From assembly GCF_012844305.1 (NCBI RefSeq), contig NZ_JABANE010000041.1, positions 1 through 64,000 on the forward strand: 64,000 nucleotides of DNA, read 5' to 3'. The notes under the pieces were generated by a model. That model ran no database searches and was not told the origin of the DNA. It saw only the letters and a list, made by a program, of their open reading frames with translations. Source of the stretch: Flammeovirga aprica JL-4 (GTDB lineage: Bacteria; Bacteroidota; Bacteroidia; Cytophagales; Flammeovirgaceae). This document shows positions 53,699-62,677 of this stretch, one piece after another. Position numbers and translations under genes: made by a program. How positions within the stretch are numbered: position 1 is the first letter of the stretch; each line of letters starts with the position of its first letter.

Positions 53699-55174
53699 AT
53701 GAAACAGATCTTACTTACGGTATTGGTTAGCCTGATGAGTGGCTTTGGAGGTGCTTTTCTCTATCAGAAATATTTTGTAGCTACAGAACTGCAAGAATTC
53801 CAATTTGCCAATAATACGCTGGAAAACCAACCTATATCAACCCCACTTACCAACATCTCTTCTGATGACTTTACAGACGAGAACTCAAAAGATTTAAATA
53901 TTGCTGACTTTGCTGAAGCTTCAGCCGTCAGTACAAAATCTGTGGTCTATATCGTCACTTATGTCAAAGATAGATATAGCAACAGAAGAACCTGGAGTGA
54001 TTTATTTTTCGGAAGACCTACTCAGAAAAACCCTCAAGGGATTGCTGTAGGTTCAGGTTCAGGAGTGATTTTCTCCAAAGACGGTTATATCGTAACGAAT
54101 AATCATGTTGTAAAAGGAGCTGACAAAATAGAAGTCAACTATAATAAAAGAACCTATGAAGCAAAACTGATCGGTATCGATCCGTCTACTGATATTGCTT
54201 TACTGAAAATAGATAAAAATGATTTACCGGCTATACAAATCGCCTCTTCTAAAGCTGTGAGAGTGGGTGATTGGGTATTGGCTGTGGGTAACCCATTTAA
54301 CCTTACAAGTACGGTTACAGCAGGAATTGTAAGTGCAAAAGGTAGAAAAATTGGGATCATGAACGACGTCTTCCCTATTGAATCTTTTATACAAACAGAT
54401 GCTGCTATTAACCCTGGTAATTCAGGTGGTGCATTAGTCAACTTGCATGGTGATCTAGTGGGTATTAATACCGCTATTTTATCTAAAACGGGATCCTATG
54501 CAGGTTATGGTTTTGCTGTCCCTTCAGATATTGTAGCTAAAGTGGTCAATGACTTGAAGAAATACGGAGAAGTACAAAAAGCTTTTCTCGGTGTGAGTAT
54601 CAAAGCTGTAAATGAAAAAATTGCAGAGAAACTCAACATGAAAGAAATCAATGGCGTTGTAATCACAAAAATCGAAGGAGGTGCTGCGGAGAAAAATAAA
54701 TTAGAAGTAGGTGATGTGATTTTATCTATTGATAATTTCTCTATTGAAACAGAAGCAGCCTACGATGAGCAACTTAGTTATTATGTTCCTGGCGATAAAA
54801 TTTCAATTGAAATACTACGTGAAGGAAAGAAAATAAAGAAAAATGTTGTTTTAACAAACATTGATGGAACAACTAACGTAAATGAGAAGAAGGTTTACGA
54901 TGCTAAAGAAATCGGTGCTAAATTTACGGCGATTTCAAAAATTGAAAGATCAAAACTGAATCTTGAAACAGGTATTCGTGTTGAAGAGGTGGAAAGAAAC
55001 GGTTTGATCAGCGAAATGGGAATTAAAGAAGGAATGATCCTGGTTTCAATTAACCGTTACCCTTTGGATGACCCTAAAGATTTCGCTAAGATTCTTTCAA
55101 GAATTAGAGGTAGAGTGATTATTGAAATCATGAAAAAAGATCGCTCTCACCGTTATTACAGTTATTATTTTTAA
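53699..55174 (+). CDS. DegP/HtrA-type periplasmic serine protease
   Basis: A 491-residue envelope protease-chaperone. A membrane anchor or signal (LLTVLVSLMSGFGGAFLYQKYF, residues 4-25) is followed by a trypsin-like domain with the catalytic triad: His in IVTNNHVV, Asp in STDIALLKID and Ser in NPGNSGGALVN. Two PDZ domains follow (about 300-385 and 395-480); the first is canonical (GVVITKIEGGAAEKNKLEVGDVILSI) and the second weaker. It degrades misfolded envelope proteins. It is monocistronic, 70 bp after the DeoC-like gene. Confidence 0.93.
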   Translation: MKQILLTVLVSLMSGFGGAFLYQKYFVATELQEFQFANNTLENQPISTPLTNISSDDFTDENSKDLNIADFAEASAVSTKSVVYIVTYVKDRYSNRRTWSDLFFGRPTQKNPQGIAVGSGSGVIFSKDGYIVTNNHVVKGADKIEVNYNKRTYEAKLIGIDPSTDIALLKIDKNDLPAIQIASSKAVRVGDWVLAVGNPFNLTSTVTAGIVSAKGRKIGIMNDVFPIESFIQTDAAINPGNSGGALVNLHGDLVGINTAILSKTGSYAGYGFAVPSDIVAKVVNDLKKYGEVQKAFLGVSIKAVNEKIAEKLNMKEINGVVITKIEGGAAEKNKLEVGDVILSIDNFSIETEAAYDEQLSYYVPGDKISIEILREGKKIKKNVVLTNIDGTTNVNEKKVYDAKEIGAKFTAISKIERSKLNLETGIRVEEVERNGLISEMGIKEGMILVSINRYPLDDPKDFAKILSRIRGRVIIEIMKKDRSHRYYSYYF

Positions 55175-55252
55175 TAAGTACTCCTCTTAGTTTACATATG
55201 ACTATTCAAGAGTTCTTAAAAGTTGAATTAGATATAAAATAAAAATAAAAAG

Positions 55253-56191
55253 ATGTCAAGAGAACGTGTAAAAACCCTCATCATTGGTTCAGGCCCTGCA
55301 GGTTATACTGCTGCAATTTATGCTTCAAGAGCTAATTTATCGCCTGTATTATATCAAGGTCCTCAGCCAGGTGGTCAGTTGACGATCACGAATGACGTTG
55401 AGAACTTCCCTGGTTACCCTAAAGGTATCATGGGTCCTCAAATGATGATGGAATTACAAGAACAAGCAGAGCGTTTTGGTACAGATATCCGTACGGGTTT
55501 TGTAACAGGTGTTCAATTTAACGAAGACGGTCCTCACGTGGCTACAGTCAACGAGGAAATTGAAATCGAAGCTGATTCTGTAATTATTTCTACTGGTGCT
55601 TCTGCAAAGTGGTTAGGATTAGAATCTGAAACTCGTTTAAACGGAATGGGTGTTTCTGCATGTGCTGTTTGTGATGGTTTCTTCTACAGAGGTCAAGACG
55701 TAGTGGTAGTTGGTGCTGGTGATTCGGCGGCTGAAGAAGCACATTATTTATCAAACCTAGCGGCGAATGTTCACTTGTTAGTACGTCGTGATGAGATGAG
55801 AGCTTCTAAAATTATGCAAGACCGTGTAATCAAGAAAGAAAACATCACTATCCACTGGAATACTGAAACGAAAGAAGTTTTAGGTAAAGATGCTGTTGAA
55901 GGGGTTAGAGTATTCAATAACAAGACAAATGAAGAAAGTACTATTGATGTAACTGGTTTCTTCGTTGCAATTGGACACAAACCAAATACAGATATTTTCA
56001 AAGGTCAGTTAGATATGGATGATGCTGGTTACTTGATCACTAAGCCTGACAGTACACAAACTAATATTAAAGGTGTGTTTGCTGCTGGTGATGTTCAAGA
56101 CACTGTGTACAGACAAGCTGTTACTGCTGCAGGTACTGGCTGTATGGCTGCTTTAGAGGCAGAAAGATATTTAGTTGAGCTTGAGGACTAA
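55253..56191 (+). CDS. trxB: thioredoxin reductase TrxB
   Basis: A flavoprotein that passes electrons from NADPH to thioredoxin. At 312 residues it is normal in length. It has the FAD motif IIGSGPAGYTAAIYASRA (residues 10-27), the redox pair C137 and C140 in SACAVCDGFF, the NADP motif VVGAGDSAAEEAHYL and the late FAD motif GVFAAGDVQD. The gene stands alone downstream of htrA, with a long gap to the next gene. Confidence 0.96.
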   Translation: MSRERVKTLIIGSGPAGYTAAIYASRANLSPVLYQGPQPGGQLTITNDVENFPGYPKGIMGPQMMMELQEQAERFGTDIRTGFVTGVQFNEDGPHVATVNEEIEIEADSVIISTGASAKWLGLESETRLNGMGVSACAVCDGFFYRGQDVVVVGAGDSAAEEAHYLSNLAANVHLLVRRDEMRASKIMQDRVIKKENITIHWNTETKEVLGKDAVEGVRVFNNKTNEESTIDVTGFFVAIGHKPNTDIFKGQLDMDDAGYLITKPDSTQTNIKGVFAAGDVQDTVYRQAVTAAGTGCMAALEAERYLVELED

Positions 56192-56612
56192 GCACCAAGC
56201 CAAAATTATTTAATAGTAATTCCAGTTATTGTTTCGCGATTACTGCCTTAAAAAAATTATCAATAGAACCACTATTCATGCATTTTTTTAAGTTGCACTC
56301 ACAAAAAATATTTAAGAATTACTTATCAAATACTTTTGGCTTAGTACTTAAGTTCTATTAAAATACATAGAAAAAGGTATGATAATTTCGTTTATCATAC
56401 CTTTTTTGTTTAAAACGGATACTTTTTTTTATTGAAATATCGTTAACTCACCAAATACTATTTAACATGAATTGCCTTTTAGCAATTACTTTAGTATTCT
56501 TGTGAAATTAAGGACCAAGATGAACTTAATGTGAAGCATTATCAGCTTGGTAACAATAAATTTAAACGAACAAAAAACTTATTTTTTTAGTTCATCCGTG
56601 ACAAATTAAATT
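56192..56612. other. intergenic region between trxB and the M23 peptidase gene
   Basis: This 421-bp gap contains a terminator (56371-56408). The stretch before it is AT-rich, with no reading frame of note. I see no tRNA, riboswitch or other structured RNA. Confidence 0.5.
56371..56408 (+). terminator. terminator in the trxB-downstream region
   Basis: AAAAAGGTATGATAA (56371-56385) pairs with TTTATCATACCTTTTT around a short loop, with a T-tract to 56407. It lies about 180 nt after trxB. Confidence 0.75.
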
Positions 56613-57668
56613 ATGAACTTGAATCGTATTTCAAAGCCTACTTTTATATATACTGTTTTATTCTTGTGTGTGATTTTATGCTCGTCAAATGTTTCATATG
56701 GGCAAGGATTCTTCAGAAAAATATTTAAAGGAAAAGATAAAAAAGCTAATACCGAATTAGTACAAGAAAATACACCTTCTGAGGTTGCCGTCATAGTTCC
56801 AACTTTCTCTTTAGAAAATGGAATTGAAGATTGTCAACATCAAGAAGAATTGGCTTCACTACCTGAAGCTTATCAGAGAATTAACCTCAATGAAACAGAA
56901 CAATGTGAAAATGTTGTTGAAATTCTTGATGGAAAGTTTGTAGACGCCACTTACCTGACTGGGTTTGATTACTACAGCAGCTGGGATAATTGGAATGTCA
57001 ATCCTTATAACATTTCTTCAAAAGTTTTAAAAGACAGCGTTGACCTTCATTTATATGAGGAAGGTGACAGTTTAGCATGGGCTTTTCCTTTAGATGAAAA
57101 AAGAAAAGTCACTTCAAAGTACGGTTTCAGAAGATGGAGATTCCACCATGGCATTGATGTAAAATTGGCAGTTGGTGACACACTTCGTTCTATGTTTGAT
57201 GGCGTAGTAAGAATTGCAAAATACAACAGAAGAGGATACGGTTATTATGTGATGATCCGTCATAAAAATGGCCTTGAGACTTTATACGGTCACATGAGTA
57301 GATACTTAGTGAGACCTGGTCAGGAAGTAAAAGCAGGAGAAGTAATTGGTCTTGGAGGTAATACAGGAAGAAGTACTGGCCCTCACCTTCATTTTGAAAT
57401 CAGATACCAAGGTTATGCATTCAATCCAGAAGATATGATTGATTTTGCAAACCATGAAATCATCCCTCCTTCCGACTTTACACTTACGGCAAAAAATTAT
57501 GAGTTATTGATTGAGTCGAAAAAGAATGTTTATCATAGAATCAGAAGTGGTGACTCTCTTTGGAAAATCAGTAGAAGATATGGAACATCTATCACTAAAA
57601 TCTGTAGACTGAATGGTATGTCAAAACGTACTACTTTAAGAGTCGGCAGGACAATTAGAGTTAGATAA
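56613..57668 (+). CDS. M23 family metallopeptidase with C-terminal LysM domain
   Basis: A secreted cell-wall endopeptidase of 351 residues. A signal peptide (to about residue 31, SYGQ) is followed by a linker region with a PTFSLENGIEDCQHQEELA stretch, an M23/LytM domain (about 175-275) with zinc ligands in RFHHGIDVKL and HLHFEIRYQGYAFNPEDMI, and a LysM peptidoglycan-binding domain (YHRIRSGDSLWKISRRYGTSITKICRLNG). It probably trims or remodels peptidoglycan peptides. It has its own bidirectional terminator. Confidence 0.9.
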   Translation: MNLNRISKPTFIYTVLFLCVILCSSNVSYGQGFFRKIFKGKDKKANTELVQENTPSEVAVIVPTFSLENGIEDCQHQEELASLPEAYQRINLNETEQCENVVEILDGKFVDATYLTGFDYYSSWDNWNVNPYNISSKVLKDSVDLHLYEEGDSLAWAFPLDEKRKVTSKYGFRRWRFHHGIDVKLAVGDTLRSMFDGVVRIAKYNRRGYGYYVMIRHKNGLETLYGHMSRYLVRPGQEVKAGEVIGLGGNTGRSTGPHLHFEIRYQGYAFNPEDMIDFANHEIIPPSDFTLTAKNYELLIESKKNVYHRIRSGDSLWKISRRYGTSITKICRLNGMSKRTTLRVGRTIRVR

Positions 57669-57670
57669 TA

Positions 57671-57704
57671 AAAATGGCGATCTTTATCCGAGATCGCCAT
57701 TTTT
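57671..57704. terminator. bidirectional terminator between convergent genes
   Basis: AAAATGGCGATCT (57671-57683) pairs with AGATCGCCATTTT (57691-57703), a 13-bp stem with a 7-nt loop. A and T tracts flank it, 3 nt from each convergent stop codon. Confidence 0.9.
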
Positions 57705-57707
57705 ATA

Positions 57708-58571
57708 TTAGAAAGGTAAAACCCTTGAAACTTCTTGTTTGTACTTTTGAAAAGCTTCAGGTCTGTTTTTCATCATCTGTTTATCTTTTAAAGGAATGGA
57801 AGCAAACATAAACATCAACCACATTCCTACTGATCCTAGTACCGTATACCATGGTGCATTGTAAGATACTCCCATCATTGCCACTCCAAACCAAAACATC
57901 ATCTCTCCTAAATAATTTGGATTCCGAGATCTTGCCCATATTCCAGACCTTAAAATATCTGTTTTTTGTTTATTCTGCCTTTTTCTGAATTTATCTAGTT
58001 CATTATCTGCGAAATATTCAAACAATGTACCTACAAAACAGAAGAGAGCTCCCAGAGCAAATAACCATACATTGCTTAATTCTCCTCCGGCATACACCCA
58101 CTCAATTCCCCAAATACTTAAAAACACAATACATGTAGGATAAAGGTGAATGGCTAGAAAATTAATCGGCTGAAAAAATGCTTTAAATTGCACTCTAAAA
58201 TTAGAATACCTGAAATCTTCGTGGTGCCAACCTGGCCATCCTCTCCCCCAGCTTAAGGTCAACCTCCATGACCAAAAAGAAATGACAAACGCACAAATCC
58301 ATTGAGGAACGCTCCATTGAAAACCATCAAATAAATAAAAATACTGGAGTATAAAATAAAAAGGGATAACACTCCAATAGGCATCATAAACACTGCTATT
58401 TTTCTTTATGACTGAAAATGCAAATGTCACAACAGTCATAGCAAGGTCTGCCACTAAGAAACGGAGGGTCAGTGATTCATAATCTGCATATTGATAAGTA
58501 AAATAACCTACTGCTCCGACAATCAGGTAGATTACTGTAATTTCAAAAAGTGCTTGCTGTTTTTTGTTCAT
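57708..58571 (-). CDS. DUF1295 membrane protein (steroid 5-alpha-reductase-like)
   Basis: The 287-residue membrane protein has about seven helices and the DUF1295/steroid-reductase-like C-terminal signature ILRSGIWARSRNPNYLGEMMFWFGVAMMG, which in related enzymes binds NADPH or SAM. WRLTLSWGRGWPGWHHEDFRYSNFR near residues 110-135 is also typical. The substrate is unknown; it may be a lipid or a ring compound. ATG 58571 overlaps the stop of the upstream gene (ATGA), so the frame from 58625 is not used. It is coupled to the MBL-fold gene. Confidence 0.82.
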   Translation of the reverse strand: MNKKQQALFEITVIYLIVGAVGYFTYQYADYESLTLRFLVADLAMTVVTFAFSVIKKNSSVYDAYWSVIPFYFILQYFYLFDGFQWSVPQWICAFVISFWSWRLTLSWGRGWPGWHHEDFRYSNFRVQFKAFFQPINFLAIHLYPTCIVFLSIWGIEWVYAGGELSNVWLFALGALFCFVGTLFEYFADNELDKFRKRQNKQKTDILRSGIWARSRNPNYLGEMMFWFGVAMMGVSYNAPWYTVLGSVGMWLMFMFASIPLKDKQMMKNRPEAFQKYKQEVSRVLPF

Positions 58572-59341
58572 GATATTTTTGTAAGGTGATAATGATTTAA
58601 GGGCTGATAAGTTTCTTCTAGCCAAGGTAGTTTTCTCAATTCTTTCTTAGACATAGATCTAATGATTGTTGCAAATTTTGAAACTAAACCTCTTACGTGT
58701 TTGTCTTCATCATGAGTAGGGACTACACATGCGGGTTTAAACTCTTCTGTTAGTTTCCTTACGCCCTCTAAACCAGGTGATACAACTCCTCCTAAAAAAG
58801 CGGGCAATTGATAAAAATTAAAAGGAGTCATCAGCAAAGTGACCGGACTGAATTCCCCTAGTGCTTTTATGTATTTATAGTTGATGTCGAAACCATGTGT
58901 TGCTAAGCAAATGCTTTCATTACCATCATCAATCAGAAATGCATCATAAATAGGATCTAACCACCTTTTTGTAGGTAAGAAATGAAAAGTAACTCCTTCC
59001 ACAGCTTGTTTTTTTATTTTCTTACTTAAAGGTATAAATTCTGCTTTTGGAAGTACTCTTTTGACTTTTCTGCGAATACTTTCAGGTCCCATTACCTTTT
59101 GTGGCTGAAGTTGTTTTAAAGTTTTACTGTGAAAATGATCAGGATATTTTTGAGTAATAAGTACTATATCAAAAGGCGGTATTTCCTCATATTTTAATGG
59201 AGGAGTACGGTGCCATTGTTTATTAAACCAAGAAAAATAATCTATTTCAGCTCCTTCGAGCCATGGGTCAACAAGTAGTTTGAGTGAGTCCAATTCAATG
59301 TACCATGAATTGTCCATGTTCAATCTTTGAATCTTTATCAT
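58568..59341 (-). CDS. metallo-beta-lactamase-fold protein with degenerate metal site
   Basis: The 257-residue cytoplasmic protein follows the MBL layout: NSWYIELDSLKLLVDPWLEGAEIDYFS, a strand ending DIVLITQKYPDHFH, then THGFDINYKY and VVPTHDEDKHV. The usual HxHxDH reads QKYPDH, so the first two metal-binding histidines are replaced while D and H remain. A mononuclear or non-hydrolytic role is possible. Its stop overlaps the DUF1295 start in ATGA, so the two probably act together. Confidence 0.7.
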   Translation of the reverse strand: MIKIQRLNMDNSWYIELDSLKLLVDPWLEGAEIDYFSWFNKQWHRTPPLKYEEIPPFDIVLITQKYPDHFHSKTLKQLQPQKVMGPESIRRKVKRVLPKAEFIPLSKKIKKQAVEGVTFHFLPTKRWLDPIYDAFLIDDGNESICLATHGFDINYKYIKALGEFSPVTLLMTPFNFYQLPAFLGGVVSPGLEGVRKLTEEFKPACVVPTHDEDKHVRGLVSKFATIIRSMSKKELRKLPWLEETYQPLNHYHLTKIS

Positions 59342-59570
59342 AGTGCGCTTGAGAAGTTAATTTTTTGAAGTTCAAAGTCAAAATAACTTTGCTTTGTTAC
59401 TTGTTAACTAAGATAAACAGATTTCTTAATAAAATGTTCAACAAGAATAAACTAAGGTTAATAATTCGTTTTTGAAATTGAATTATGAATAAAAATACTT
59501 TATATTATAAAAGATTTGGCAGGAAAGCTAATTTGTAACTTAAAGTATTGCACCCAATCACCCAATAACT

Positions 59571-59783
59571 ATGACCATTATAGAACAAACTGTACTTATA
59601 TTCCTACTCTTGTTTAAAATTTATTTCAGCTGTGGGCTTCTCTTTGGATTTTATTTTTATTTCTGGGGAAGTCATAAACTGGACGATACATTTAAAGTCA
59701 CCTCAAAAAAATCTCAATTACTTTTTGTTCCAGCTGCTGTTATTTTATGGGTTTATTTATTGCCCAGAATTTTAAAAACTTAA
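59571..59783 (+). CDS. small membrane protein, 70 residues
   Basis: I do not recognise a family. It has two hydrophobic segments (about residues 5-32 and 48-65) separated by a short hydrophilic loop (SHKLDDTFKVTSKKSQ), which would place both ends on one side of the membrane. It stands alone between divergent and co-directional neighbours and is followed by a good terminator at 59803, which supports it being a real transcript. The starting ATG follows a short AT-rich leader. Confidence 0.55.
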   Translation: MTIIEQTVLIFLLLFKIYFSCGLLFGFYFYFWGSHKLDDTFKVTSKKSQLLFVPAAVILWVYLLPRILKT

Positions 59784-59802
59784 GTCAAAATCACAACCGA
59801 AG

Positions 59803-59831
59803 AAAGCACCAAAGGAATGGGTGCTTTTTTT
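59803..59831 (+). terminator. terminator of the 70-residue membrane protein gene
   Basis: AAGCACC (59804-59810) pairs with GGTGCTT (59820-59826) around a 9-nt loop, and six further T residues follow. It lies 20 nt after the stop codon and separates this gene from the STM401x-like cluster. Confidence 0.8.
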
Positions 59832-59956
59832 ATTTTTACACTTTCATCTGCTTACGTTTTTTATAAAAAAACTTAAACGTACCCACTTTACGTTCTTCCT
59901 TCCTACTTTTATCTTATGAAATCATTACGAAAGCAACTTTAAAAAATAAATAAGAA

Positions 59957-60883
59957 ATGGCAACCGATTTTTTTTACAACAAAGAAGTACATCAATACTC
60001 AGAAAATGAAGGTATCACAGTAACAGAGGGTGTATACCGATTGGGTATGGAAGATATGGAAGAAGAAGAACAAACCTTTATTGACCTAATAGATGCTTTC
60101 CTAGACGACCCAAAACTGAAGGATGTAGTAGGGCTTTGCATTGGTGCATGGCCATGTGCTTATGACTCGAGCTGTGATAGTATTATCAAAAAGATAATTG
60201 AAGAAAAAGAGAAACTACAACAACTTGAGGCTATTTTTGTTGGTGATATGGATTATGAGGAATGTGAAATTTCATGGATTCAACAAACCAACCTCAATTC
60301 CATTTTTACACATTTCCCGAACTTAAAAATGCTTCAAATCAGAGGAAGTGAAGGTTTGGAACTAGGTAAAATTAATCACCAAAACCTTGAAACATTGGTA
60401 CTGCACAGTGGTGGTTTACCAAAAAATGTTCTACACGACATTAGCAACGCTAATCTTCCTAAACTAAAGCATCTAGAACTTTGGCTAGGTACAAGTGATT
60501 ACGGCTTTGGTGGTGATGTAAAAACAGATGTTGCACCTTTATTGGAAGACGGTAAATTTCCTTCTCTATTCCACTTAGGCCTTCAAAACGCTGAAAATGC
60601 CGTAGATGTTGTTCAACTTATTGCTAAAACTCCATTACAAAAAACGATACTGTCCTTAGACTTATCAATGGGAACTTTAGTGGACAAAGATGCAGCGCCA
60701 CTGCTTGACGCTCCGTGTATGCCACAACTCTGTTATCTTAACCTTAATAGCAATTTCCTAACGACAGAAATTGGCCAACAAATAAAAGGTAAATTCCCTC
60801 ATATTGAATTGAAGACGGGAGAACAGAAAGTAGCGGAAGTATACGGTGACGAAGTTTACCGTTATGTTGATGTAAGTGAATAA
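59957..60883 (+). CDS. STM4015 family protein (leucine-rich-repeat-like)
   Basis: The 308-residue protein matches the STM4015 family, named after the Salmonella locus tag and uncharacterised. LRR-like units recur: FPNLKMLQIRGSEGLELG, NLETLVLHSGGLP, LPKLKHLELWLGTSDYGFGG, FPSLFHLGLQNAENAVD and MPQLCYLNLNSNFLTTEIG. The front part has a cysteine pair in CIGAWPCAYDSSCD. LRR proteins usually bind peptides or proteins, so this could hold a substrate or scaffold. It is the first gene of the cluster, 11 bp before the ATP-grasp gene. Confidence 0.85.
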   Translation: MATDFFYNKEVHQYSENEGITVTEGVYRLGMEDMEEEEQTFIDLIDAFLDDPKLKDVVGLCIGAWPCAYDSSCDSIIKKIIEEKEKLQQLEAIFVGDMDYEECEISWIQQTNLNSIFTHFPNLKMLQIRGSEGLELGKINHQNLETLVLHSGGLPKNVLHDISNANLPKLKHLELWLGTSDYGFGGDVKTDVAPLLEDGKFPSLFHLGLQNAENAVDVVQLIAKTPLQKTILSLDLSMGTLVDKDAAPLLDAPCMPQLCYLNLNSNFLTTEIGQQIKGKFPHIELKTGEQKVAEVYGDEVYRYVDVSE

Positions 60884-60894
60884 CACAACTTATT

Positions 60895-62037
60895 GTGAAA
60901 GTAATACTTTTAGGAAATCCCGAAAACCGCAGGCTTCAGATGATGCAAGAAGCATTGCATTCTTTTGGGCTAAACTACCAAACAATAGCGTGGATAGATT
61001 TTCTATCCACGCCTCAACTTTTTGATGCTATTCTTGAAGATCATGATGTAATCAAAATTGACTCTTTTGGAGAAAACTTCGACGTTTTTAAAGCTCTTTT
61101 GAAATGGGGGCTTAAAGCGATAAAAAAAGAATCTTATCATCAGATCAGTGAATTAGAAATTGAAAACCTCAAGAATGACAAAGGGAAAATTCAATTTTCA
61201 AGACAGGCTTATTTAGGTTTAAAAAAAGCATTAGAATGGATAGAAAATAGTGTCAAACAGAAGAAAAATATTCGGTTTATCAATACACCTCAAGCTATTC
61301 TTCAGATGTTTGATAAAAAAGCTTCACATCAAATCCTTAGTAATAACAGTATTCCAAAAACCAGATTTCTTGGCACTGTAAAAAACTATGATGATTTATC
61401 GCAACTGATGACAGAACAGAATACACATCAAGTTTTCATCAAGTTAGTACATGGATCTTCCTCTTCAGGGGTAATGGCTTATAGAAGAAGTAAAAGTAGA
61501 GAAGTTTTAAAAACATCTGTTGAAATCGATACTAATTCTGAATTGTACAATTCTTTGAAGATCAGAACTTATCGAGATACAGAAAAAATACGACTAATTG
61601 TAGATCAACTGGCAAAAGAAAACTTGTTGGTAGAGAAATGGGAACCTAAAGCTACTTTTGACAATAAAGTTTTTGACTTGAGATTAGTCGTCATCAATCA
61701 AAAAGTAGAGCATGTAGTGATGCGCTGTAGTAATTCTCCTATGACCAACTTACACCTGGGAAATGAAAGAGGTAATTTGAAGGCTTTAAAAGAGTTTATT
61801 GGGATTGAAAAGTGGGAAGAAGTGAAGCAAACAGCAATTCAAGCAGTAAGTTCTTTTGAAGGGGCTATGATAGCAGGTGTGGATTTGATGCTTCAATCCA
61901 ACAATCATAAAGTGAAAATTATTGAAGTCAACGCTTTTGGCGATTTAGTACCTAGAATTGTTAACCCTCAAGGCCGTACTACTTACGAAGAACAGGCTTT
62001 TGTTATTAAATCAATTTTCGATGAAGTCCTTACCTAA
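60895..62037 (+). CDS. STM4014 family ATP-grasp protein
   Basis: The 380-residue protein matches the STM4014 family and shows an ATP-grasp fold. Its front strand KVILLGNPENRRLQMMQEAL is typical of the family. The nucleotide-binding Lys is in HQVFIKLVHGSSSSGVMAY, FDLRLVVIN follows, and the metal ligands Glu and Asn are in KIIEVNAFGDLVPR. ATP-grasp enzymes join a carboxylate to an amine or thiol through an acyl phosphate, so a ligase step is likely. It starts at GTG 60895, and its stop overlaps the HAD gene by 17 bp. Confidence 0.85.
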   Translation: MKVILLGNPENRRLQMMQEALHSFGLNYQTIAWIDFLSTPQLFDAILEDHDVIKIDSFGENFDVFKALLKWGLKAIKKESYHQISELEIENLKNDKGKIQFSRQAYLGLKKALEWIENSVKQKKNIRFINTPQAILQMFDKKASHQILSNNSIPKTRFLGTVKNYDDLSQLMTEQNTHQVFIKLVHGSSSSGVMAYRRSKSREVLKTSVEIDTNSELYNSLKIRTYRDTEKIRLIVDQLAKENLLVEKWEPKATFDNKVFDLRLVVINQKVEHVVMRCSNSPMTNLHLGNERGNLKALKEFIGIEKWEEVKQTAIQAVSSFEGAMIAGVDLMLQSNNHKVKIIEVNAFGDLVPRIVNPQGRTTYEEQAFVIKSIFDEVLT

Positions 62038-62677
62038 AAACATTAAATGTCTTTGTTTCGACTTAGACAATACACTCATAGACAGAAATAAAGCCTATAG
62101 TACTTATTTAGAAAAGGCTTTTGAATTTGTCAATCAACCTAAAATTTGGGCAGAAAACAAGACTAGAATTCTTGAGTTTGACAATAAAGGATACAAATCA
62201 AGAGAGATTTTCTATCAGTGGTTGATCTCTGAATTTATGCATCAAAAATTATTTGAAGAGTTCCAGAAAAAGTATGTTGTAGGAGATTTTGTAGAGAAAG
62301 TTGATACCGAAATCATCACTACTTTAATGGCTTTAAAAGAACACTATCACCTTGTATTACTAACAAATGGAGGGAATCATAATCAGCAGAAGAAAATAGT
62401 AAATTCTGGTTTGTATAAAATCTTCCCTCCTTCTTCCACATTCATTTCAGGAGATTATAGTTTTGAAAAACCGAATCCAATGTTCTTCAAATTAATTCAG
62501 ATGCAATATGGATATACTCCTGATGAGATAGTAATGATAGGTGATGATTACGATAAAGATATTGTTGGTGCTCATCAATTGGGGTGGCCAACAATTCATC
62601 TTAACGAGAAGAAAATCGATGCTTCCATGGCTAGTGTTCAAATTAAAAACATCCAAGAAATTGCACTATACTTATGA
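62021..62677 (+). CDS. HAD family hydrolase inserted in the STM401x-like cluster
   Basis: The 218-residue phosphatase has HAD motif I DLDNTLIDR (Asp nucleophile and general acid), motif II LLTNG, motif III Lys in FEKPNP, and motif IV GDDYDKDIVGAHQLGW. A helical cap between motifs I and II (about residues 25-105) suggests a C1-cap haloacid dehalogenase-like phosphatase. It overlaps the ATP-grasp gene by 17 bp, and its stop overlaps the next start in ATGA. ATG 62021 fits the family; a frame from 61958 reads into the ATP-grasp gene. The substrate is unknown. Confidence 0.85.
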   Translation: MKSLPKNIKCLCFDLDNTLIDRNKAYSTYLEKAFEFVNQPKIWAENKTRILEFDNKGYKSREIFYQWLISEFMHQKLFEEFQKKYVVGDFVEKVDTEIITTLMALKEHYHLVLLTNGGNHNQQKKIVNSGLYKIFPPSSTFISGDYSFEKPNPMFFKLIQMQYGYTPDEIVMIGDDYDKDIVGAHQLGWPTIHLNEKKIDASMASVQIKNIQEIALYL

